Source: Acridotheres tristis
Lineage: Eukaryota > Chordata > Aves > Passeriformes > Sturnidae
DNA: 64,000 nt
NCBI GenBank assembly: GCA_037013685.1
Contig: CM072887.1
Coordinates: forward strand, 86,696,347 to 86,760,346
Direction of reading: 5' to 3'
Shown: in pieces, positions 52,229 to 62,600 of the stretch
Layout: each line of letters starts with the position of its first letter
Position numbering within the stretch: position 1 is the stretch's first letter
The notes under the pieces: model-generated
What the model was told of the DNA's origin: nothing
The model's input: the letters and a program-made list of their open reading frames with translations, nothing else
The model's database searches: none
Program-made: the position numbers and the translations under genes

Positions 52229-52396
52229 AAGCACATTAGATGGGAAAGGCTAGACTTTGGCCTGTAAATTTTATGTCTGTTATAAACTCCTTACAGATCC
52301 TTGTAGGGTGTATATGAATGCCAGCAGCTGTTGGACTGCCCTGTACTCTATGTCTGCCAAAGCAATATGGAGCACTGAGAATTTATTTCGTTTTAG

Positions 52397-52529
52397 TCAT
52401 AGATTCTTTGAATGTTTGGATTGGAAGGGACCTTAAGAACCCTCTAGTTCCAGCCTCCCTGCAATGGAATGGGAAACCTTCCACTAGACCATGTTGCTCA
52501 ACTCTCCATCCTGCCTGGCCTTGAACACA
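52397..52529 (-). mobile_element. CR1 LINE 3'-end fragment
   Basis: The plus strand reads TCATAGATTC…, then 'ttggattggaagggacctta', 'agttccagcctccctgcaatgg', 'ccttccactagaccatgttgctcaa' and 'ctggccttgaacaca'. This is the complement of a CR1 3' terminus including the octamer-like tail. It is relatively little diverged. Confidence 0.92.
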
Positions 52530-55500
52530 TTTACTCAATTTGCAATATTAATCTGAAATTTTCATCTCAGAAATCATTGCAGTAGATGGAAATGCAACTG
52601 TCAAAATAAAGAAACCTGTGTAACTAAGACATATAGTCTGGCCTTGCTTTCCAAGACAGGGCTTTAAAAGCCTTTGCCATGTAAAAATATGTAAAAAAAA
52701 TCTGTCACTTAGTAGGAATATAAATATTTTCCATTCTTCCACTCTGTAGTAGAAAATCTGACTTTAAGAGGTGAAAAGCTGTTATTGCTTGAAAAGCAAT
52801 TATCCTACACCCAGTTAAAATAAGAACATTTCTGCAGATTTTGTTCCTTTGTCCATTGTGGTGCTGTTTCTCTGTCAGTTTTCTGTTGCTGATTTTTCCC
52901 CTTTTATTCATCACTGTATATCATCTCAGCAATATTGCAACTTTTTCTGATCTTCATCCTCAGTTGAGCAGAGGGGATTTTTTTTTGTTGGTTTTTTTTG
53001 TTTGTTTTTCCATTGTGGCTATTTTGTATTCTTTGTTTTTAAAACTGTTTTTAAGAAAGACACGTGTTTTAAAGCAAGGTCTACACAAAGTGTACTAAGT
53101 ACATTTTTATATACTATTTTATGCCCTCTCTTGGCAGTAAAAGTCAATTCTGAATTGCTTTAGCAAGAACTATAAAAATGTAAATTGCTAAGATCTGATT
53201 TGGTCTTATTGCCTGAGCTGAGTTCTAACAGCTAAATCTAGAATATATAGCTGCTGAAGCTTATTAATACAGGATAATTTACATATTCAGAAGGATCCTG
53301 TTGTAGTTTCTTCTTCTCAGTTAATGTAAGATGAATGAGAAAAAGCTCCAGAGGACATCTAAATAAGGTTCTGAATTTGAAAATCTTGCCTTCATTTAAA
53401 ATTTAGAATTCTTTTAGAATTATATCAGCTTATAGTGTCTCATTCTCCCTTTTTTATTTTTGAAGGGGGTTTCAAATAATGAAATATTTTATTTCACATG
53501 AGTTTCAACTTAAAAAAAATTATTATATAAAGAAATTTAAAGCTATTGTCTTGTCTTTGATCCTTAATGATCCAAATAAATGTAATAAAATTTTCCAATC
53601 ATATCTCTGTAATGTCACAAGAGAAAGGTATATGTATACCAAAAGTAACACTAATACTTTTGCAGGAATTTTTAAAAATTATTCCAGTTTATGCTGCAAT
53701 ATAGCAAAGTAGAGAAAACTATGGATTTTTCCCTGTATTAGCTCTTTGATATTAGATCCTGATCCAGCCAGTCACATGTGTACTCTGCACACGAATAACC
53801 TTCAGCAAATAGATTTGCAAGATCGCATAAAGAGGATAAGAATGTTTCTATATTTCACATATTGTCTCTAGTAGTTGTACAAGTAGTGATATTTACTTCA
53901 TAAGTGGACATTCTTTTAATTTAAATAGGCTACTTAAATGATGTCAGTTTTTCAGTAGAAGCGGCATGTCAGTAACAATCTGATTGATTTCAACATGGCA
54001 AGATAGACACTGCAAAAAGCTCAAGATGTCAGACAAATTTCATGGTCCAATAAACATAAATTTGACAGATGGAACTTGCTGGCATGGGATCTTTTCAATC
54101 TTATGATTCAAAACAAACCAGATATTTTGTAGATGTTATCCTCAGACCAGCTACCCAGAATGGAATCGACAAACACAGTGATACCCCATAAATTGTTTAC
54201 CAGCTGCAGTCAATTGTATGGTTTTGGTGTTGTTGGATATTTGTGGGTAGTGCAGCCAGCAGGCAGAGCTACCTGGAGCAGATCCAGTGCTACCCAGCTC
54301 CTGGGGCACATCAAACAATTCCAGTGCCAGGCTCACGGCTTCAGCAGAGCTGCCCCACATCTTCAGAGACACCCCTTCTAAAGAATTTGGTGATAAAGAG
54401 CACGTCAGACCTCTGGGCATTCTCAAGAGCAGAGAAACAGATTGGTAGCAGAAACAGTTGGCAGAATGCTCTTCCATTTAAACCATCTGATGATTTTTCC
54501 ACTCTTTTCTTTAGATAAACCTAACTTTCACCATAATAATTGTTCAGTGAACTTCAAATTACATGAATGACTGCAGATCTGACAGGTATGATAAAGTTTC
54601 AGTTTACAATCTAAATTCTGTGATTACTGCTGTGGTTATTGAAATTTTTGTGTAAGGAGAGAATATATGATGGGACTTTGTCCTGAGGAAATGTGTGGCT
54701 GCTGCACAAAGATGCACAAAATTTAAGCTAAGCCATGAGTACATATGTTATTAGACAAATGAGAGAGATGTGAAGTCTAGTAAAGCCATGGGCATTTAGA
54801 TTTGCCAAGATTTAAAAAAACACTTGCAAAACACTGTAGAATGAATAGTTTTAATATTATTGACATAATTTATCATTCTCATAATAACTTTGAAGAGAAT
54901 TATGGCTAATATATCCTAATTTTTTTCTAGAAAGCAAATGCAATCTCTTACAGATTGGCACTGAAACTGCACAAACAATTCACACTTAGAAAAGCAGGGA
55001 TCTACATTAAAATATTTGGCAAATATACATAAAAAATTAATTACATTAAGAAGGGATAATATAATATTTAGCTTTTATAAAGTCAACTTCAAATAATGAA
55101 TTATTCTTCCTCTTAATTCACATTTATACCATTTAGTCATTTTATCATCCCTCTAACATGCCATAATGCTAGCTGTTGAATGCTCAGAAAATTGATATAG
55201 CAGTAGCAAAAAGCCAATAGTGAAAATGTATAGCATTTCTTTATTTCTTTAATATATTGCACCCCTACTCTGTGGGTATGTCATAATTTCTACAGTTCCA
55301 TTGGCTGGTATCAGGTAACATATTTTGCTCTCTAAATTGCACCAAAGGAGTCTTTTGTTATGCCCTCAAATTTTTGTTTACAGGGAAGCAAGCAATCACA
55401 GACTCTGTCAGAATCACAGGAAAACTTTGGCACCCCACAAGTCACTCAGAAAATGCATATTACCAGCAATCAGATGGCAGCAGGTACTTTAATTTGACCA

Positions 55501-56209
55501 CGCTTATTCACACAAAGAGCCAGCATGTGTGACTCCGATGAAAAAAGCCACACTTGGCACAACAGTACTTAGGTAGACGAGCATTCTTTTCTACTAGAGT
55601 TTATGATATCTTGGTTATATCTCATTCTGACACTTTAATTAGAAACTTAGACTTAATGCTTTTATCTTTTCTATCCTGTGATAAATGCAAGCAGTGGTTT
55701 AGTTGAGGTTTCTAAACATATTCAGACACTTCAAGATGCAGAAAAAACTGTAGTAGGATTTACAAAATCTCATAGAAACTAATTAGGAATTTAATAGCCA
55801 GGTGCTCCTGAAATTCTAATTGGGTGGATGTTTAAATTTTTAACAGCCCCTTTCAAACAAAAATCTGAGCAGCATAAGCTGTAGAAGAAAAATAAAGATA
55901 TTTATTTAATTTTTAAAATTAAATTTCCAATTTAATATGCCTAGAAAATTTATTTATTTTGTTGTTTATGTCTCTGATTCAGATTGCTTTGCTCTTTATG
56001 TAGCAGTGCAGTGAGAATCTCCACACTCATTAATGCAATTCAGTGTAATTTATTTCCATAGTGGCTTTTATATCACATACTCTCAAACCATCCATTTCTT
56101 GTATGATAGACCTTACAACAGTGAACAATGAACAATTGAACAACAGTAAAGAAAATATATTTTATTTTAAAAGTAGATAATTTGTGACATCTTGGGAGAA
56201 AAGATTAGT
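52530..56209. other. 3.7-kb non-genic stretch
   Basis: AT-rich sequence apart from a GC-richer patch at about 54240-54380 of unknown nature. No gene or known repeat was recognised. Confidence 0.5.
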
Positions 56210-57281
56210 TGTGGTGGGTTGACACTGGCTGGGTGCCAGGTGCCCACCAAAGCTTCTCTATCCTCCTCAGCTGGACAGGAAAGAGAAAATATAACATAAG
56301 GTTCATGGGTTGAGATCCGAGCAGGGATCTCACCAGTTACTGTCATGGACAAAACAGGCTTGACTTGGGGAAGTGATTTTAATTTATGAACAATTAATGG
56401 GAGAACTACAATGAAAAATCAAACCAAATCTTAAAAACCCTCCCCCTATCCGTGCCTTGTTCACAGCCTCAAGTGCAGTCCATAATTCTCTACCACCTCC
56501 CAGTGCAGCAGCACAGGAGGATGAGCTGTGGTCATTTCATCACCTGTTGTCTCTGCCACTCCTTCCTCCTCAGGGGAAGGACTCCTCACACTCTTCCCCT
56601 GCTCCAGAGTGGGGTCCCTCCCACGGGAGACAGTATTCCATGAACTTCTCCAAAGTGTGTCCTTCCCACAAGCTGCAGTTCTTTGTGAACTGCTCCAGCA
56701 TTGACCTTTCCATGGTGTGCAGTCCCTCAGGACCATCCTGCTCCAGCATGGATCCCCTATAGGGTCACAGCTCCTGCCAGCAAACCTGCCCCAGAGTGGG
56801 CTCCTCTCTCCATGGGGCCACAGGTGCTGCCAGGAGCCTGTTCCAGTGCAGGCTTCCCAAGAGGTCACAGCTTCCTTTGGGCACCCACGTGCTGCACACA
56901 CACCTCCATGGGCTGCAGGGGCACAGCTGCCTCACCATGGGCTGCACCACGGGCAAAATCCCTGCTCTGGCACCTGGAGCCCCTTCTCCCCCTGCTCTTC
57001 ACTCACCTTGGTGCCTGCAGAGCTGTTCCTCCCGCGTGTTCTCACCCCTCTCTTCACTGGCTGCAATTGCTTCTGCACTGTAACTTTTTCTCTTGCTTAA
57101 CTGTGTTATCCCAGAGGTTCTCCCTGTCACTGCTGGGCTCATCCATGGCCAGTGGGGGCTCAATCCTGGAGCCACCTGGCATTGGCTCTGTTGGACATGG
57201 GGGAAGCTTCTGGCAGCTTCTAACAACAGACATCCTGGTGACCCTCCTGATGTCAAAACCTGGCCACAAAATGCCACTACA
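56210..57281 (-). mobile_element. near-complete LTR of a GC-rich avian ERV family, copy 2
   Basis: The plus strand begins TGTGGTGGGTTGACACTGGC (56210) and ends …ATGCCACTACA (57281), so on the minus strand it is TGTAGTGGC … ACCCACCACA, with TG…CA ends. It carries the same ordered blocks as the 44.6-kb copy in opposite orientation, including the degenerate ~45-bp repeat zone (about 56600-56900, built on 'ctgctccag…gtgg' and 'gggtcacagctcctgccagcaaacctg') and a TATA-position CAGTTAAGC (complement near 57095). U5-side sequence missing from copy 1 is present (56210-56460). Flanks are TTAGT and GCAGT, with no clean target duplication. No retroviral genes adjoin it. All ORFs in it, including the window's longest, are by-products. 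Confidence 0.83.
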
Positions 57282-58855
57282 GCAGTCTACTGCATTTCAA
57301 GTGTAATAGAAAAGTCTTTTGATGATGTTCCATGTGCAAAGTGAAAAAAAAAAAAAAGCAATAAATATTTAGCAAGAAATTAAAATATGAAAACCATGTA
57401 ATAGATTTGGTTCTACAGATGCATATAACTACAAAATTATAAAATTCACTGATCATTAATTTATAAATTTCCTTGTTATAAAAATGTAGCTTAAAAGTAG
57501 GAAAAATAAATTTGGTGATTAGTGGAAGGGTAATTTGTCTAGTAGTAGGCAATTAAGTGAAATTTCCTGGTAATATTAAGATTACCTCTCATGGATGTAT
57601 TTTCAACAAAATAACAACTAGATAGTAAATTTTTAGTGTTCACATCATTGATGAAAAAGCATCTTTCTGTGAAGGAGTTCTTAGTGGTAAAGGTTAAATG
57701 TTGGTGAATATAAAAAAGATAAATGCCTCAAGATTTAAAATAAAGTCCTTGAAAGCAGTGATGGAGTTTCAAATCCCCTAGTATGGTCAGTGCAATATGT
57801 TCCACATTGATTATCTGATTACAGCACTATTGAATGTCATAGAAGGATTTTCTTTCCGTCTCTTCTTGTGACTTGCTCCCTTCTATATAAGATATCCATT
57901 ACTTCTTTGGATCAGATTACTGTAATCAATAGGTATAAAAGTATCTTGCAGATAAAGATTTTGAACTAAAAAATATCACACCCCATTTAGAAATAGGAGA
58001 GTCTATTTCCACTTTTTATTGGAAAACAGCAAACTGCTGAGTTTGGGGGTTCTTTTTGCTGTTTTTTACTTTTTATCAGAGTGCTGGGAGATTTCAGTAA
58101 CATTTTATTTCAATAAAGTAGAAATATTTTTTCTGAAAGCTCATATTATCAGCCCCTAAGTTCCAAGAAAAGTTAAATAGTCTCAAAAAACAATGCCTAT
58201 AAGAAGACATTTCACTTATACTAGCTCTGAGTGTTCTGAAGTCTCTGACATTTTATATAATGTGAAACTGTGCAAGACTACATATGTTTAACTCTTCAAG
58301 TTCTCAAGGAAAATAAAGGGATAGTTTCTTTATTTCTGAAGAGCTTTGTATATTCTTAAATTTAAATAAAAAAACTCCCTGTACAAAACTGTCAAAATGC
58401 CACCTTCCTAAGGAGAATTTCGGCCACCTAGTTGCTGAGGTTTGCAGATGTCAAATGGTATTTTTTTTGCATTCCAAAACTGTTAAAGAAATCTGATCCA
58501 CACTGATAGCTGCTGAGAAGACTTTAGTAGTGAAATAAAACCTGTTAATTGCAGCTGAAACCTGAAACAGATGCCTCTGTGACAGTGTGGATTCTAAATT
58601 TTTCTAAGCCTGTCTAGACCTGTATTTCATTTGTATTCACAACCTGCAAAATTACAATGTTCCACAAATCCCAATGTATTTTTGAGATATAAAATGGCTG
58701 ACTGGAAAAAAAAAAACAGCTGGAGGTAACTGTTGTAAAAGAGATGCTCTGATAAAGCTCATCCTGAAGCTTAATGGAATGATACTGCCTCCACTGACTG
58801 AAAGTGTGCATTATTACAGATACAGCCCAAACATTTCCATGAAAGTGGTCCAAAA
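57282..58855. other. non-genic stretch
   Basis: AT-rich sequence with an A-run at 57345-57357. No gene or dispersed repeat was recognised. Confidence 0.5.
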
Positions 58856-59013
58856 GTGGAGCTGTTGTGCATCCTTGGAAATTTCCAAGACCAAACTGGA
58901 TTTCCAAGACCCTGAGCAACCCATCCTGAGCACAGTATTGTTCCTGCTTCAAGAAGGGCTTGCAGTGGAAATCTGCTGAGGTCCCTCCCAGCCTGAATTA
59001 TCCTATAATCTTT
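58856..59013 (+). mobile_element. CR1 LINE 3'-end fragment
   Basis: The plus strand contains 'gtgcatccttggaaatttccaag', 'aactggatttccaagaccctgagcaac', 'ttcctgcttcaagaagggctt' and the terminal 'gaggtccctcccagcctgaattatcctataat'. It includes a 16-bp perfect palindrome CTTGGAAATTTCCAAG at 58874-58889. A 66-codon ORF at 58779-58979 runs into it and is not a gene. Confidence 0.88.
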
Positions 59014-59320
59014 TGAGTACCAGCCCTGTTTACACTTTGCAATGGCACAAATTTCTCAGTTTGTTTGGGGTTCCCAATATTTTGGTCTTGTTACACAGAC
59101 ACCCACATAGAAATTGTTTAAAAAATATATATATAAAATTCATGGAATTTTGAATGAGGTAATGCTCAATATCTTAAATCAGTCGACTGCCACTGCTATG
59201 CAGAGGAATTACCTGAGGAATTACCAGTACACAGTGTGAGTATTCACAGTGCCACAAATTTTTAAAACTGTCAGTAAAAAAGTTACTAAGGATGTAACTT
59301 TAAAAAATCTTGGCTTTCTG
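59014..59320. other. short non-genic spacer
   Basis: AT-rich sequence between a CR1 and the candidate LTR. Nothing was recognised. Confidence 0.5.
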
Positions 59321-59664
59321 TAGGAATCACTGCCTTGGAACGGTCGGGACAAACTCAGGCACTCTCTTTATTCTGGTTTTAAAGTTTGCAGTTTATTTCG
59401 TAGGGCGTGGGTTTATATAAGGCCCTGCTAAGAACTGCAGCCACAGCTCAGAGCAGGACGGTGAGAGGGACAGAGCGAGAGTAAAAGAAGAGAGCTTAAG
59501 AGAGCTTAAGAAAGTAAGAACGAAGAGAGTAAGAGTATAAGAGAGAGATTTTCCCGTTTACAATATATTAAATACTTTTCTATGTTGAATATTCTAATTT
59601 CCACTAACCAATCTAATACAAGATACAAATTCTTTAACATTTGCATGCAACCTATAGGAATCAC
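59321..59664 (-). mobile_element. candidate solo LTR bounded by 11-bp direct repeats
   Basis: TAGGAATCACT occurs exactly at 59321-59331 and 59654-59664. Between them lies a 322-bp block unlike its surroundings. It has a GC-richer left third and two AATAAA signals in minus orientation (59367-59372 and 59392-59397). A TTATATAAA box lies at 59412-59420, and its core TATATAA also reads on the plus strand. A strongly purine-rich tract (59452-59549) includes a duplicated AGAGCTTAAG. Closely spaced TATA and polyadenylation signals are LTR-like. Against this, 11 bp is longer than any LTR target duplication and the termini are not cleanly TG…CA. A non-LTR insertion or chance repeat remains possible. 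Confidence 0.4.
59452..59549 (+). repeat. polypurine tract
   Basis: About 98 bases are nearly all G/A on the plus strand, with only scattered pyrimidines. Within it AGAGCTTAAG is tandemly duplicated near 59491-59510. Such tracts can form triplex DNA and resemble CT-rich R/U5 or U3 segments of some LTRs when read on the minus strand. Confidence 0.8.
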
Positions 59665-62600
59665 TATATTACCATGTTTTACTGCTTTTCTTATCTCTAA
59701 ATTTTATCTGGGACCCTTCCTGCCATGCCTAGGGAGGATGTCTGTTTGCTTCTTGGTATTTGCAGCATCGAACATTATCTAAACAAAGGGGCCTTCAGGC
59801 ATTCAGTTACTTTCAGCCACAGAGTCGAAAATTGCTACCATTTCTATTTTGCTTATATTTTCCATATTCTCAAAGTCTTTTGCTAGGCACTCGTATTTAT
59901 CAGGTTTTCCTAATTCATCCTTCCCAACAGCTTTCATCCTTATATCACAACTCCATATATGCTGCCACAATGTTTGTGAAAAATCTTGACATAGGTAGGA
60001 CACACACCTTAGTAATATATCTTGGAGTTGAAAGCCTGTATGCTTACAGTAGAGACCATTCCAGCATGATACATTTAGGCTTGAAAATATCAGCTCAGAA
60101 AAGCAAGATGATTTCTTTTTAGAATGCAAGTCTACATCCTCTGTAAAAGAGGGACATTCTACTATTTCTGTAAGGAATGTTATATTCTTCATAAACACCC
60201 TCTTCACCCTGACAGGAAGGCTCTTTGGAGATATTTCAATATTTTAGTCATATATATATATTATATATTCAAAATTAGTTATTTAGCAGAAAAGCAAATA
60301 AGACAATGATTTTTATATTTCTGACAAGGAGATAAAACTGTCAAGCTTGTTCAGCAAAGACACTCTTTTGTTTCTCTCTTGTAACTTGAATGTGGTGAGA
60401 CAAACTATGGAGTAAATCATGTCTCACCTGACTGGCATGAAGAAAGCTCTGCTGAAGAAAATGCATTTTTTTAGATTACCATGTAATACATACCCTTCAA
60501 CAAGGAAGATTAAAACATCACTCTCTTGGTAATTTCTTAATTATATGGATAAGATACATTATTTTTACAGACTATTAGAAATCTATCATCTTTGGGACTA
60601 TGGACTCTCAAGCTACCATATGCAGCTAAAGACAGGCTAATCAAATACGTTTTCAAGCTCAGCTCATCCTTCTCTATATAGCTCAATACAGGGTTTAAAT
60701 GTTATTGCAGAAAATATTGCATGCTTGCACAGTACTTACTGTTAATCAGTACTCTTTCCAAGTAATTCTACATGAAAACCAAATCCTAACAGATATTTAG
60801 CCATAGCCTTTTATATTGCTAAAATTAGCTAATTAATAGATTTTGGAATTCTTTCAAAAATACAAATGAGAAATTTTTCATATTTTAAATTTCCAAGTCA
60901 TCTAACTTATACTGTTATTTCTGAACTATTTCTGTTACTGTGCACTTGATATTTTATTTAATATAACATACTCTACTGGTTAGCATTACATCTACATTAC
61001 TCAGAATACCATTTTCACACTGGATAGATTTATTCGTCAAGCTTTATAAATGTGTGTGTGTGTGTGAAGCATTCACCCTTGACTCTTAATATAGCAGTGA
61101 AGTCAGCACTTTTAGGGTGACAGTCATCTTGATCTGTTTTCAATTGACTGCTTTAGTATGAGATGAATTACACTCAAAAAAGTACTCATTTGTCTGATTA
61201 GGTTTAAGCATGGCTCAGATATAGAGGATCTCACTGTAAATGCTGACATTTGATAAGATGTATCAGCTCTCTCAAATCCACAACTGGACATATATGAACC
61301 ATATCAAACAATCAGGAGGTGTACTTGCAGTCTAATTACATCTGTTACATTCAAAGTAAAAAGACAATAAATAATCTAGAGACAAATAATCGAATTAAAT
61401 AAATAAAGCTCCTGCTAATTATCAAATCACCTTCAAATATTTTTGTCCTGTAAAATATCACAGTTAAAATAATTTGCTATGAAATTAATATAACGCTAAA
61501 AGTGTTTATTTCCTTTCAGTAGAGGGAGCTCAGGATTGCATAGGACATATGTGCTTTCCAGCTTCATGTTTAATTATATTCATTCCAGCTATAACAAAGC
61601 TAGTATCCTAAAAAACCCTACTTGATGCTTGATTATAATTAATTTTTAAGTCATTATTAACCAACATTTTACAAAAATAATTCTCTTGTATTATATTCAT
61701 TAATGAAATCAATCACTTTTTCTTATGTGAAAATATCCCATTACTTATCTATTTCACTTTTCTGTCCAAGACCATTACTTAATATAGAAACCTCCATGTC
61801 AACAGAAGCAACTAAGAGAACATTTAAGCAGGCATCTCAGAAACTTAATTTCAGTTTGAAAGCCCCCATTAAAATGATTGATGAAATCTTTGATGAAACA
61901 ATAAACACTTTCATGTAGGTGCCAAACTCAAAGTGACCGAGATGTTAGGTTGACAGATGCAGTAGATCATGTTCCAGGCCTTTTTTTCCTTTTCCCTTTT
62001 GACAAGAGCTATTTAACATTTCAATCACCTAGGAATTAGGAACTTTGAGGACCATTGACCAGCATCAGCACTAACCATTGACCTTGCCAACACAGTAGCT
62101 AAATTTCTGAAGCTGTCTACAGAGCTCAGTCAGCTCTGCAACAAATGTCTGTCTCCATCTCTGCATTGAAAACAGGCTGTAAGGAAAATTATTCATTGCA
62201 CTCAACTTTATGTCTGAACTGGACACTGCAGTAACTAAAATGGTATGTACTTTGCCTAATTAAATGATATAAATTAAGCAGAAAACGACCAACAACAAAT
62301 TTTTCAGCACTGGACCACAAGTCAAATTTTATTTCATATATAAAGAGTTTTTTAAAGAAGAAAGCTTGGTCAGCAATCTGTAGTCTTTAGGTTTTGTAGT
62401 ATCAAAGGAAACTTGCCCTGCTGTGGAACGATACTGTGGGTTTACTTTGGTCTGATAGTTTTTCTGGTTAAGGAGTTGAATTTTAGCAGAATACTTATCT
62501 CTTAAAATCCAATCTAGTTATAATTAACGCCTCAAATAAAAAAATGTCTTACAACCATATTGTCTTCTGATTCAGCACACGATAGTCTGAGGTGTTATGC

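Larger units (their letters stand above)
48438..52396. other. 4-kb non-genic stretch
   Basis: AT-rich sequence. It contains a 16-bp perfect palindrome ATCACATTAATGTGAT at 50584-50599, a T-run at 52011-52034 and a 12-bp repeat pair at 52193-52228. No gene or dispersed repeat was recognised. Confidence 0.5.

Noticed and set aside
54243..54518. 91-codon ORF starting MGSAASR, resembling a myristoylation signal such as a retroviral Gag N-terminus
   Set aside because: No Gag motifs follow, no LTR or primer-binding site adjoins it, and the N-terminal match is too short to carry weight.
58779..58979. 66-codon plus-strand ORF
   Set aside because: More than half lies in the CR1 3' end.
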